Source: an uncultured Isosphaeraceae bacterium (lineage in GTDB: Bacteria > Planctomycetota > Planctomycetia > Isosphaerales > Isosphaeraceae). Taken from it: a DNA stretch of 64,000 nucleotides. The notes beneath the pieces are model-generated. The model made no database searches, had not been told where the DNA came from, and saw only the letters and a program-made list of their open reading frames with translations. This document shows, piece by piece, positions 36,009-47,534 of the stretch; position 1 is the stretch's first letter, and the number at the start of each line of letters is the position of its first letter. Both the position numbers and the translations under genes were made by a program. The stretch spans positions 420,197-484,196 of the forward strand of contig CAMFLR010000002.1 in the NCBI GenBank assembly GCA_945957605.1. The letters run 5' to 3'.

Positions 36009-38306
36009 ATGTTTTGTCTCACGTCGCTGATCGTCGCGAGTGTGCTGGCTGCTAATCCCGAGGAACCAGCCGCAGCCAATCTGAAACCCGCTCCAACAAT
36101 CGCATCCGAGTATGAGTCGCGAAAGGCACAGACCGGCCGCGACGCCGATGCCCAGATCAAACTCGCACTCTGGTGCGAACAGCACGGACTCGAGCAAGAG
36201 AGACTCAAACATCTCGGCGCCGTCGTACTCCGCGACCCAACCAATGCCCTCGCACGCGGCTTGCTTGGGCTCGTCGAATACAAGGGAACCTGGAAACGCC
36301 CCGAAGCAGTCGCCGACGCGATCAAGACCGACGTCGCTCACGCCGATTTGCTCGTCGAATACAACGCGCGACGAGTGAAAACGCCCGTCGCCGCCGGACC
36401 GCAATACAAGCTTGGCCTTTGGTGCGAAGAGAAAGGATTAACCGATGAAGCTCGCGCTCACTTCGCGACCGCGCTCCGGCTCGAGCCCACGAACGTCGAC
36501 TCGCTGAAGAAGCTTGGATATAAGAAAGTCGGTAATCGTTGGATCACCGAGAGGCAAGCCGCGTTCGAAAAAGCGGAACGCGAGGCGCAAACGGCGGCCG
36601 ATCGTGAATGGAAGCCGCGTTTCGAGGCTTTGCACTCGCAGTTTAAGAGTAAGACGAAGCGAGCCGACGCCGAGAGGATGCTCGCCGAGATCAGCCATGT
36701 CCGCGCTGTGCCGATGTTGTTGAAAACTTTTGTGGGCGGAGACGTCGACCAGCAGCAAATGACCGTTCAAGTGTTGGGACAAATTGATGCGATCGAATCA
36801 TCGCGTGCCTTGGCAAAATATGCGATGTTTGCCGAATCGGCCGACATTCGCGCCCGCGCCACCGCCACGCTGCGTCGTCGCGACCCTCGCGAATGGGCCG
36901 ATCTACCGCTCGTTCTTCTGCGTTCCAGGATCAATTACAAGATGAAACCTGTCGGCGGTCCGACCGACCCAGGTTTTCTTGAAATCACCACAAAAACGAC
37001 AAACTACAAGAGAATCTATCGCCCCGGCGCCGCATATCAAATTCAACCCGGCGATCGGATCTTTACCGACGCGTCAGGTCAACAAATCGTATCTCGTCTC
37101 AATGGAATCTTTGAGACAGGTCAGGCAAATATCATCTCCTCGGCAAGTTGGCAAGGAGCACGTGATACAGCAAATGCGTTAGGTTTGCCACCTGGGATCG
37201 GTCCCAACATCGTCTATGCCTACGCCACTCAGAATGCACTTGTGTTGGACCAGCCAGTGATCTTGGGGCCAAACGCCAACGCCGTGACGGGACAACTCAA
37301 TCACGCGTTGCAAGGCTCATCTTTCGCCGGCCAGGGCGAGCGTCTGGCCAGTGCAGCCGTTGCCACGGAGCAGAACTTCCAACGCAATCTTCTCACCTAT
37401 TCCGTGCTTGGGCCGGAAATGGCTGCCAAGCAATGGGTGCAGCGCGGCGCCAATTCGTACGGCTTCTTAGGTTCGAATGGGCTCCTTTTTGAGGTCGCAA
37501 GCACAACCAACGTGCCCCTGGCCCAACTTCAGCGCGACGCACTAAACTCGCAGTCGGCCGCGGTCGACAGCCTCAACGCGGATAAGTCTCTTCTGGATGA
37601 TTACAACCGGAACGTTTCCAAGACGAATTCGCGTTCGCTAGACCTTCTAACAACCACAACAGGACTTGCGTTCGGCGACGATCGCGAAGCTTGGGATAAG
37701 TGGTTCACCACGCAAATCGGATATGCGTACGTAACACCCCAGCAAGCGCCGACGGTTGTGGAAGAGGTCCCAACAACGTTTCAATCTCAAGTCACAGCGA
37801 CAGCCAGCCTCGACATGCTCAACGCCAGAATTCCCCCTCCTCCAAGCCACAATTGTTTTGGAAAAGGAACTCTCGTAAGGACACCATCGGGTGCACGAGC
37901 GATCGAAGATCTCAAGATCGGCGATCTCGTGTTAAGCCAGGAAATGGCCTCGGGCAAGCTTCATTACAAGCCAATTGTCGCAGTTCATCATAACCCTCCG
38001 AGCCCGACCCATAAAATCATGCTCAATGGCGAGGCTCTCGTCTCGAGCCACTTCCACCGCTTCTGGAAAGTTGGCCAAGGATGGGTCATGGCGCGTGATC
38101 TCAAGGTTGACGACAAGATCCGCGTTCTCGGAAGCGTCGCCACAATTTCGTCGATCGAGCCGTCTCCCGTTCAGCCCGTATTCAATCTGAACGTCGCCGA
38201 TGACTCGAATTTCTTCGTCGGCTCAATCGCGGCATTGGTCTACGACGCGAGCATCCCCGATCTCAAACTCGTTCCGTTCGACGCAGTCGCCACCCAGACG
38301 AAATGA
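36009..38306 (+). CDS. TPR/HEAT protein with C-terminal Hint domain, copy B
   Basis: A 765-residue paralogue of copy A, 145 bases downstream. The N-terminal signal-like stretch, TPR-like repeats and HEAT-like segment (AVPMLLKTFVGGDVDQQQMTVQVLGQIDAIESSRALAKY) are shared; the middle third (about 350-500) is different. The Hint domain starts at Cys616 (CFGKGTLVRTPSGARAIEDLKIGDLVLSQEMASGKLHYKP) and again has 150 residues to the end, including FHRFWKVGQGWVMARDL and the tail SIPDLKLVPFDAVATQTK. A GTG at 35994 lies in the ribosome-site region, so the ATG at 36009 is preferred. Confidence 0.85.
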   Translation: MFCLTSLIVASVLAANPEEPAAANLKPAPTIASEYESRKAQTGRDADAQIKLALWCEQHGLEQERLKHLGAVVLRDPTNALARGLLGLVEYKGTWKRPEAVADAIKTDVAHADLLVEYNARRVKTPVAAGPQYKLGLWCEEKGLTDEARAHFATALRLEPTNVDSLKKLGYKKVGNRWITERQAAFEKAEREAQTAADREWKPRFEALHSQFKSKTKRADAERMLAEISHVRAVPMLLKTFVGGDVDQQQMTVQVLGQIDAIESSRALAKYAMFAESADIRARATATLRRRDPREWADLPLVLLRSRINYKMKPVGGPTDPGFLEITTKTTNYKRIYRPGAAYQIQPGDRIFTDASGQQIVSRLNGIFETGQANIISSASWQGARDTANALGLPPGIGPNIVYAYATQNALVLDQPVILGPNANAVTGQLNHALQGSSFAGQGERLASAAVATEQNFQRNLLTYSVLGPEMAAKQWVQRGANSYGFLGSNGLLFEVASTTNVPLAQLQRDALNSQSAAVDSLNADKSLLDDYNRNVSKTNSRSLDLLTTTTGLAFGDDREAWDKWFTTQIGYAYVTPQQAPTVVEEVPTTFQSQVTATASLDMLNARIPPPPSHNCFGKGTLVRTPSGARAIEDLKIGDLVLSQEMASGKLHYKPIVAVHHNPPSPTHKIMLNGEALVSSHFHRFWKVGQGWVMARDLKVDDKIRVLGSVATISSIEPSPVQPVFNLNVADDSNFFVGSIAALVYDASIPDLKLVPFDAVATQTK

Positions 38307-38451
38307 CGCGTCCGCACCGTTGGATGGCTCGGCTTCAGTCCAGTCATCACCAAGACGCAACCAAGAATTCTCGACCTCAAGAAGTTCAGCCGCAGACATC
38401 CCAAAAAGTTCACGAGCGTTCCTCTTCCGGCGTTACGTGGAGGCGTTTGCA

Positions 38452-40701
38452 ATGCTTGGTCTCGCGCCACTCGTTATTGCGGGCTTGCTCGTCGCGACTC
38501 CTGATGAACCCGCGATCGCAAACCTAAAACCTGCTCCAACAATCGCATCCGAGTATGAGTCGCGAAAGGCACAGACCAGCCGCGACGCCGATGCACAGAT
38601 CAAACTCGCACTCTGGTGCGAACAGCACGGACTCGAGCAAGAGAGACTCAAACATCTCGGCGCCGTCGTACTGCGCGACCCAACCAATGCCCTCGCCCGC
38701 GGCTTGCTGGGACTCGTCGAATACAAGGGAACTTGGAAACGCCCCGAAGCAGTCGCCGACGCGATCAAAACGGACGTTGCTCACGCCGATCTACTCGTCG
38801 AATACAACGCGCGACGAGTGAAAACGCCCGTCGCCGCGGGGCCGCAATATAAGCTTGGTCTTTGGTGCGAAGAGAAAGGATTAACCGACGAAGCCCGTGC
38901 TCACTTTGCGACCGCACTTCGGCTCGAGCCTACGAACGCCGAGGCATTAAAGAAGCTCGGATATAAGAAAGTCGGTAATCGTTGGATCACTGAGAGGCAG
39001 GCTGCGTTCGAAAAAGCTGAGCGTGAGACGCAAATCGCGGCAGATCGCGAATGGAGGCCAAGATTCGAGACGCTTCGAGATCAGTTGAAAAGCAAGGCCA
39101 AGCGTGCCGACGCAGAGAAGGCTCTCGCTGAGATCAGCCATGTCCGCGCAGTGCCGATGCTGCTGAAAACGTTCGCTGGTGGAGATTTCAACCACCAGCG
39201 CATTGCCCTGCAGGTGCTGGGCCAAATCGATGCGATCGAATCTTCTCGTGCACTTGCCCGTTTCGCTCTGCTGGCTGAATCGGATGACATCCGCGCTCGC
39301 GCGATCGACACGCTTCGCCGACGAGATCCACGCGAATGGGCCGATCTTCCTATCACCTTGCTACGCTCCAAAATCGTTTACACCATGAAGCCTGTTGGCG
39401 GTCCCGATGATCCGGGCATTCTCGATATCAAAACCAAAACAGGCAATTACAAGCGGATTTATCGTCCTGGTGTTGCCTACCAACCGCAGCCGGGCGACCG
39501 GATTGTTGCCGGTCCCAACGGTGAACCCGTGGTATCGCGAATCGCGGAAGTCGTCACAACGCCCTTGATGCCAGCATCCCAGCTAGCCCGTGCTCTGGGC
39601 GGTTACGAGGCGGGGCTAACCTCAGTTTCTCCTTTTGACAACGCTTACCTGTCATCGGTAGCGGCGAACCAAGCGTTAGACCAATCTACCACTCCTGGAC
39701 CCAACACTAACCGAGCGATAGGGAACCTCAACCATGCGCTCCAAGGAACAAGCTTGGCCGGACAGGGCGCGTATCTTGCAACGACAGAGTTGAACGCGGC
39801 TCGAGCGTACCAACGAAACCTCGAACTCTTTTATGAGCAAAGCTTGCCGCAGAGGCTCGGCACGTTCGCGTTCAAACCCGATACTTATCTGACGATCACG
39901 GCGGGCAAAACCATTAACGTCCCGCTCGCACAACTTCAACGCGACGCAATCAATTCGCAAAACGCGTCGATCGATCAGTTAAACGGCGATAAGGGCATTC
40001 TTGATGACGCCAACAGCAAAATCGCTCGGGACAACATACGTTCGATTGCTCTCTTGACTGCGGGAACTGGCAAAACGCTAGGCGACGATAGAGAAGCATG
40101 GGAAAAATGGCTTTCGAACCAGATAGGTTACGCATACACGACTCCCGACCAAACCCCGACCATTGTTGAAGAAGTTCCCATAAATTACACGCCGCAGGCA
40201 GTCGCCACACCTGGCTTACAAGCGCTTAGCTTCTCGCGCATCAGTTGCTTCGGCAAAGGCACGCCGGTCCAAACACCATCGGGCACGCGGCCAATCGAAG
40301 ACCTCAAAGTCGGCGACCTCGTCCTCAGTCAGGAAATGGCCACCGGTAAGCTCCGCTACAAGCCAGTCACCGTCCTCCACCACAACCTGCCAAGTCCAAC
40401 CTACAAGGTCGTGCTCAACGGTGATTCCATCATCTCCAGCTATTTCCACCGCTTCTGGAAAGTCGGCCAGGGGTGGGTGATGGCGCGTGACCTCAAAGTC
40501 GGCGATACGCTTCGAGTGCTCGGAAGCGTCACCAGCGTGACCGCGATTGAATCGGCACCAGTGCAACCGGTCTTTAACCTCGACGTCGCCGACGATGCCG
40601 ATTTCTTCGTTGGCTCGATCGGCGCACTTGTGCATGACAATTCGCTGCCCAACCTCAAACTCGTTCCGTTCGATCGCGTCGCCGAAAAAACGAGCAAGTA
40701 A
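38452..40701 (+). CDS. TPR/HEAT protein with C-terminal Hint domain, copy C
   Basis: A 749-residue paralogue, again 145 bases after the previous copy. Its TPR coding region is identical to that of copy A over 404 bases, while its HEAT-like part resembles copy B. The Hint domain starts at Cys599 (CFGKGTPVQTPSGTRPIEDLKVGDLVLSQEMATGKLRYKP) and ends ALVHDNSLPNLKLVPFDRVAEKTSK, one residue longer than the others. The frame is open from 38200, overlapping copy B, but the ATG at 38452 has GGAGG and matches the starts of A and B. Confidence 0.85.
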   Translation: MLGLAPLVIAGLLVATPDEPAIANLKPAPTIASEYESRKAQTSRDADAQIKLALWCEQHGLEQERLKHLGAVVLRDPTNALARGLLGLVEYKGTWKRPEAVADAIKTDVAHADLLVEYNARRVKTPVAAGPQYKLGLWCEEKGLTDEARAHFATALRLEPTNAEALKKLGYKKVGNRWITERQAAFEKAERETQIAADREWRPRFETLRDQLKSKAKRADAEKALAEISHVRAVPMLLKTFAGGDFNHQRIALQVLGQIDAIESSRALARFALLAESDDIRARAIDTLRRRDPREWADLPITLLRSKIVYTMKPVGGPDDPGILDIKTKTGNYKRIYRPGVAYQPQPGDRIVAGPNGEPVVSRIAEVVTTPLMPASQLARALGGYEAGLTSVSPFDNAYLSSVAANQALDQSTTPGPNTNRAIGNLNHALQGTSLAGQGAYLATTELNAARAYQRNLELFYEQSLPQRLGTFAFKPDTYLTITAGKTINVPLAQLQRDAINSQNASIDQLNGDKGILDDANSKIARDNIRSIALLTAGTGKTLGDDREAWEKWLSNQIGYAYTTPDQTPTIVEEVPINYTPQAVATPGLQALSFSRISCFGKGTPVQTPSGTRPIEDLKVGDLVLSQEMATGKLRYKPVTVLHHNLPSPTYKVVLNGDSIISSYFHRFWKVGQGWVMARDLKVGDTLRVLGSVTSVTAIESAPVQPVFNLDVADDADFFVGSIGALVHDNSLPNLKLVPFDRVAEKTSK
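38527..38930. repeat. 404-base perfect repeat, copy C
   Basis: This is the partner of 33650-34053, in the same orientation 4877 bases away. Confidence 0.85.
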
Positions 40702-40715
40702 CCAACCCCTAAACG

Positions 40716-40751
40716 GCTGACGGCCATCACCTTCCCTAAATTGCCGTCAGC
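40716..40751. terminator. hairpin between convergent genes
   Basis: A perfect nine-base stem GCTGACGGC / GCCGTCAGC with an 18-base loop, in the 45-base gap after copy C and reaching into the stop of the convergent HEAT gene. It has no U tract, so it is a probable bidirectional transcription stop only. Confidence 0.5.
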
Positions 40752-43700
40752 TTGTTGCAACCTGTTCCTCTTCGATTTGTGCAATCACCCCTTGCGCTGT
40801 CTTGCGTACGCGAGCATCCGGATCTTCCAACGCTCGTGTCAGCACGGCACGCGCCTCGGCGTTTTCTGGTTCACTCGCAAGTAACGCCTCGGCCGCGATC
40901 AGCGACACGCGCGAATTTGGGTCGGCAAGCAAGCGCCGCATCAAGTCGGTCACGGGCTTTCCCGTTTCCTCAACGAGTGCGAGCGCAGAATTCATTCGCA
41001 AACCGTCGGAGGGATCGCTGGCACATTCAATCAGCAGCGGCACTGCGGAGGCGGGCAGTGTTTCGACTCTTGCAAGCGCGTGCGACGCGTTGGCTCGCAC
41101 CTGCACTTCCGGATCGCGAAGCGCGTCGATGAGCGTCGGAATCGCTTCTTCGGGAATCACTTCGGCTTTCATCCAACCCGCCGAGGCAATCTTCCGCACA
41201 TCGCCGCTCGGGTCTTTCAGGCCGCTCACAAACGCCGGCGTTGCCTCCTCGGGTTGAATCAATACAAGTGCACGCATCGCTTGCTCGCGAACGGTTACAT
41301 CACCCGTTCGCGCTGCTTCCAGCAACACCGGGCCAGCGGCAGTCGCTTCTGTGCCCAGTCGTCCCAACGCTCGCGCGGCGTGCACTTGCACCCACGTGCT
41401 CACATCTTCGCGCAATCGCCGGCACAACGCTTCAATCACATCGTCCGTCGCACCCGCCAGATGCGGCAATACCTCGGCGACTCGCGCTTTCACCTCTTCG
41501 TTAGGATCGTCAAGCTTGGTCAAAAGCGCCGAGACAATTGCATCGCTCGACTTCTCCCAGTTTCCAAGCGTTTCCACAGCGGCCACTCGCACGAAGGAGT
41601 CAGAATCGTCGAGCGCTTCGAGCACAATTCGCAACGAGCTATTATCGGCCGGGCCAATCAATCCCAGCGCCCGGATCACCTGGCTTCGAACCCCGGCGTC
41701 CTCGTCGCTGCTCCTCCGTTCGAGCGCGATTCGAGCCATTTTCGCTGCCTCGCCCATGCGTCCAAGCGCCTCAGCCGAATTGGCGCGAACCCATGAATTC
41801 ACATGCCCAAGCGATTGAACCAACGCTTCAATCGTATGCTCGCTCGATTCGCCCATTTGCCCAAGCGCCTCGGCGGCCAGTGCGCTCACCCAGTTGTCGC
41901 GATCGCGCAACGCACGCAACAATCCGGGCACAGCAGCCGGTGCGGCCGCCTCACCGATCATACCAAGCGCCTGCACAGCCTTCGCACGCACACGATCGTT
42001 GTCGTCGTCAATCGCTTCAACAAGCGCGGGTGCGGCCTCGCCAACCGGCGCACCAATCGCGCCCAAAGCTTCGGCCGTGCGAGCACGGACCACGGTATCT
42101 TCACTTTCCAATCCTTCGACGAGCGACTCGATCGCTTCTTCATCAAGCGGCCCAAGTCGTGCGAGCGTTGCTGCCGCGGCTTCACGCACAGCCTCATCGC
42201 GATCTTGCAAGAGACGCACGATCGTAGGAACCGCTGGAGCGGCCGCTTCTCCCATCTCGCCCAGCGTCTGGATCGCCGTCGTTTTGACGATGGGTGAAGC
42301 GTCCTCGAGCAAGCGCGTCACTGCTTCCACGACCACGTCGGGATCGCCACCAAGCTTGCCCAGCGCTTCGGCCGCACGACAGCGTACGAGATCATCGGCC
42401 TCATTGAGCAGGCCGATCAGCGAAGGAGCCACGCGAGCTGCCGCAGGGCCGATGACACCGACCGCCACGGCTGCAGCAGCGCGGACTGCTGGAATTGAAT
42501 CGGCGAGAGCCTTTTCGAGCGTCGCCACAGACGCCTGCACGGGATCGACGAAGCGCACGTGCCGGAATTTCTCTTGCTTTTGGAGCCATTTCACAGCCTT
42601 GCGAAGCCGCGGATGCACGCGTTTTCTCTTGCGAAGCCACGCGACAGCCAACTGAATCCGCGAACGCCTGCCTAGCGGAAGTCCTCGTGTTTCATTGGGA
42701 AATTCCACGGCCGCAGCACCGATGCTTCCGAGCGCCTCGGCCACATTCTGGCGGATCATGTCGCTGGGATCCTTTGCCATCGCAACGAGAAGCGGTGTGG
42801 CGTCCTGCACTCGCAGTAGACCAAGGGCCGCAACTGCAATCGCCCTCACGTGCTCGTGCGGATCGTTAAGGTGTCGCAAGAGCGTGGGCGTAACGCTTGG
42901 TCCAACCGTCGCCAGCACGACCGGAAGCTCATCACGCAGTTCTTTTGTGAGTGACGAGAAAGCTCGTAGCGAGGAAAGCAAGGGACGGATCGCCATCACA
43001 CCATATTGCGGCAAGGCGTCGCGAGCGCGGTCGTGAATCGGCTCGTGCGGACTCCAGAAGTCGTTGATCGTCTCGCCCAGATTTCGGCGTTGCCGTAGCG
43101 ACGACGAGATCTGCTGCACGAGCACGACGGTGAAAAACGTCTTGAACGCAACCAACATCGCGGTGGCAGGCCATTTCACCGGCCTGACGTCAAGCTCCCC
43201 CACAAGGTGGTGCGAGCGAGCGACATCAAGCACGTCGAGCAACCCAAGCAGTTTGACGATCGCGTAAACCAGGAAATCAACATAAATCGGCCCGTCGGAT
43301 TTCTCCGCGATTTCGTACCAACTCGACCCACCCGACTCGAACACTCCTTGATTCAGCAACGCAAAACCACCGACCGTCGCAGCGCTCGCCGTGATGAGGT
43401 AAGGAACGTGAAGCAGATCGCCATAGAGCGCCAGATGCCGCGCGATTGCCTGCCCCTTGAGCGGTTTGAATACCGCCTTGTGTCCTCGCTTCACCTCCGA
43501 ACGCTCGGAGTCAACATACATATAAGCGAAACATGCGACGACGCCGATAAACAAAAGCGCCAGCCCGCAAAGCACGCGAACGACTGGAATCCATCGGCCG
43601 AGGATCAATCCCCCGAACCACAATCCGGCGGACATGCCAAGCACGGCCGTCCAGGGCGCCCAGGAAAGGCTCCTTTCCCAGAGCAAGAAGCCATTGCGGA

Positions 43701-43875
43701 TCGTCCGGCGGATAAGAGTGCTCGCCGCCTGGAGCAACCAGCTAATAAAACCGACGCGAAACAGGATCGCAGCAATCAGCCCGACCAACCCCAGCACAAC
43801 CAAAAGGAAATACGACGTATCAAATTCTTCGAGCTTCGCCGTCCATTCCGATAGCCCCATTGATCGATGCCCCAC
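40747..43875 (-). CDS. large membrane HEAT-repeat protein
   Basis: A 1042-residue protein. The first 270 residues hold about six hydrophobic helices (YFLLVVLGLVGLIAAILF, AVLGMSAGLWFGGLILG, VLCGLALLFIGVVACFAYMYV, others). The rest, about 290-1035, is an unbroken solenoid of more than twenty HEAT/PBS-lyase-like repeats of 31 residues (VRAIAVAALGLLR..., VRCRAAEALGKLG, VREAAAATLARLG). Such solenoids bind protein partners. The role is unknown; it should sit in the inner membrane with the solenoid on one face. It converges on the Hint array and is not cotranscribed with it. A second ATG five codons in is possible. Confidence 0.85.
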   Translation of the reverse strand: MGHRSMGLSEWTAKLEEFDTSYFLLVVLGLVGLIAAILFRVGFISWLLQAASTLIRRTIRNGFLLWERSLSWAPWTAVLGMSAGLWFGGLILGRWIPVVRVLCGLALLFIGVVACFAYMYVDSERSEVKRGHKAVFKPLKGQAIARHLALYGDLLHVPYLITASAATVGGFALLNQGVFESGGSSWYEIAEKSDGPIYVDFLVYAIVKLLGLLDVLDVARSHHLVGELDVRPVKWPATAMLVAFKTFFTVVLVQQISSSLRQRRNLGETINDFWSPHEPIHDRARDALPQYGVMAIRPLLSSLRAFSSLTKELRDELPVVLATVGPSVTPTLLRHLNDPHEHVRAIAVAALGLLRVQDATPLLVAMAKDPSDMIRQNVAEALGSIGAAAVEFPNETRGLPLGRRSRIQLAVAWLRKRKRVHPRLRKAVKWLQKQEKFRHVRFVDPVQASVATLEKALADSIPAVRAAAAVAVGVIGPAAARVAPSLIGLLNEADDLVRCRAAEALGKLGGDPDVVVEAVTRLLEDASPIVKTTAIQTLGEMGEAAAPAVPTIVRLLQDRDEAVREAAAATLARLGPLDEEAIESLVEGLESEDTVVRARTAEALGAIGAPVGEAAPALVEAIDDDNDRVRAKAVQALGMIGEAAAPAAVPGLLRALRDRDNWVSALAAEALGQMGESSEHTIEALVQSLGHVNSWVRANSAEALGRMGEAAKMARIALERRSSDEDAGVRSQVIRALGLIGPADNSSLRIVLEALDDSDSFVRVAAVETLGNWEKSSDAIVSALLTKLDDPNEEVKARVAEVLPHLAGATDDVIEALCRRLREDVSTWVQVHAARALGRLGTEATAAGPVLLEAARTGDVTVREQAMRALVLIQPEEATPAFVSGLKDPSGDVRKIASAGWMKAEVIPEEAIPTLIDALRDPEVQVRANASHALARVETLPASAVPLLIECASDPSDGLRMNSALALVEETGKPVTDLMRRLLADPNSRVSLIAAEALLASEPENAEARAVLTRALEDPDARVRKTAQGVIAQIEEEQVATS

Positions 43876-44262
43876 AAATGAACTGGCCGCGCGTTCCCCC
43901 AGCGCAGGCGTGCTGATAGCCGCCGCGGCCTAACCGTCGTTCGCTTTCCAGATGCGGCCCCCACGCCGACACCATCACACTGGTCCGTTATGCAAAGGCC
44001 GCGCCAATTTCTGGCGTGACGCTTGATGACCCACACGTCATCACCGTGAAATCCATCCAGCGAATCTTTCCCACGGTGTGGTGGGTTCTTGGAGATTCCG
44101 CCGTTTTGTGCGAAAGTCTTTGCCTGGCGAGGCGCAACCCGCGCTAACGTCGGTCGGATCCGTTCAGCAACTGGACGGCTCTGGTACGATCGTAAATAGT
44201 CGACGATCGTGGTTCGTTTCCACGTGCTCTTGGGTCGAGATCGCGCGAGAGGTCAGGTCAGA
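43876..44262. other. divergent intergenic region upstream of trxB
   Basis: These 387 bases separate the leftward HEAT gene and trxB. No gene is supported. Two copies of the 8-base palindrome ACGATCGT (44186-44193 and 44203-44210, centres 17 bases apart) lie just before trxB, next to a promoter-like element. Confidence 0.55.
44163..44190 (+). promoter_or_regulatory. possible extended -10 promoter of trxB
   Basis: TTCAGC at 44163-44168, a 16-base spacer and TACGAT at 44185-44190 preceded by TGG, an extended -10 pattern. The -35 is weak. The -10 overlaps the first ACGATCGT palindrome, which would suit a repressor site. Confidence 0.35.
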
Positions 44263-45294
44263 ATGTCGCACCATAAAGTGATTATTATTGGATCCGGTTC
44301 GGCCGGACTCACCGCCGCGCTTTACACAGCGCGGGCGAACCTCGCGCCGCTCGTCTTCGAAGGGAAGGAACCTGGCGGTCAGCTTACCTGGACGACGGTC
44401 GTTGAGAATTTTCCCGGCTGGCCCGAAGGGATCATGGGGCCGGAGCTGATGGATAACATCCGCAAGCAGGCCAAGAAGTTCGGTGCCGACTGCCGGAACG
44501 AGGCGACCGTGAAGGTCGACTTCTCGCGCCGTCCTTTCAAGGTGACGACCATCGTCGACCCGATCGATCCCGATTCCGCCCGCGCAGAATACACGGCCGA
44601 CGCAATCATCATCGCGACTGGCGCATCCGCGAAGACGCTCGGCATCGCTGACGAAATGCGGTTCATGGGCTACGGTCTGAGCACCTGCGCCACCTGCGAT
44701 GGCGCGCTCTACCGCAACAAGGTAGTGGCGATCGTCGGTGGTGGCGACTCGGCAGTTGAGGAAGCAACCTTCCTCACTCGCTACGCCCGCAAGGTGATCA
44801 TGATCCACCGCCGCGACAAGCTTCGCGCCTCAAAAATCATGCAAGATCGTGCGCTCGCGAATCCCAAGATCGAGTACGAATGGAATTCGGCGATTGACGC
44901 CTATCTTGGCGAAAAGGAACCACACCCGTTCTTCCAGGCCGTACGCCTGAAGTCGACGGTTGATGGTTCGACGAAAGAGCTTCCGCTCGATGGTCTCTTC
45001 CTGGCAATCGGCCACTCGCCGAACACATCGGTTTTCGAAGGCCAGGTGGCGATGACCCCCGAAGGGTATATCCTCAATCGCACCGCGCTGGCGTGGGGCG
45101 GAATCGAGGTACCGGCGGGTTTGGACATCAACAAGCTGCCCAATTACGGCACGACAACCACCGTTGAAGGCGTTTTTGCCGCCGGCGATGTGGTCGACAC
45201 CCATTACCGTCAGGCGATCACTGCGGCTGGCGCGGGATGTGCGGCGGCTATTGATTGCGAAAAATGGCTGGAATCGGTTGAGCCGGGCCACTAG
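44263..45294 (+). CDS. trxB: thioredoxin-disulfide reductase
   Basis: A 343-residue flavoprotein that reduces thioredoxin with NADPH in the cytosol. It shows the FAD site GSGSAGLTAALYTARA near residue 10, the redox pair CATC at 142-145, the NADPH site GGGDSAVEEA and the FAD-closing motif GVFAAGDVVDTHYRQAITAAGAGC. The inserted segment around residues 93-110 is slightly longer than in E. coli. The frame opens 18 codons earlier with GTG, but the ATG at 44263 is exactly where the family begins. ftsH follows after 152 bases. Confidence 0.94.
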   Translation: MSHHKVIIIGSGSAGLTAALYTARANLAPLVFEGKEPGGQLTWTTVVENFPGWPEGIMGPELMDNIRKQAKKFGADCRNEATVKVDFSRRPFKVTTIVDPIDPDSARAEYTADAIIIATGASAKTLGIADEMRFMGYGLSTCATCDGALYRNKVVAIVGGGDSAVEEATFLTRYARKVIMIHRRDKLRASKIMQDRALANPKIEYEWNSAIDAYLGEKEPHPFFQAVRLKSTVDGSTKELPLDGLFLAIGHSPNTSVFEGQVAMTPEGYILNRTALAWGGIEVPAGLDINKLPNYGTTTTVEGVFAAGDVVDTHYRQAITAAGAGCAAAIDCEKWLESVEPGH

Positions 45295-45446
45295 GCTGGC
45301 GGCCGCAGACCCGCCGGTCGGTAGCGGCTGACTTTTCGTTTCGTCTGGTCTACAATGACGTAACGAAGTAACCTCGACGGCTGATCCCACCCGACCGTCC
45401 GAACTCGTTCGGACGGCCGCTGATCTTTTCGGGAATTGAGTAGGAT

Positions 45447-47489
<2,043 letters not shown>

Positions 47490-47534
47490 CCGGTTTCCTC
47501 TCCCGTTTCGCCTGACCGAACCGTCTCTGGAGCG

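Noticed and set aside
38200-38451. Longer N-terminus for Hint protein C overlapping gene B
   Set aside because: Same reason: the shared leader with GGAGG marks the ATG at 38452.
33575-40701. Classical splicing inteins in the Hint genes
   Set aside because: There is no interrupted host protein and the C-terminal Asn is replaced by Asp, so N-terminal cleavage is more likely than splicing.
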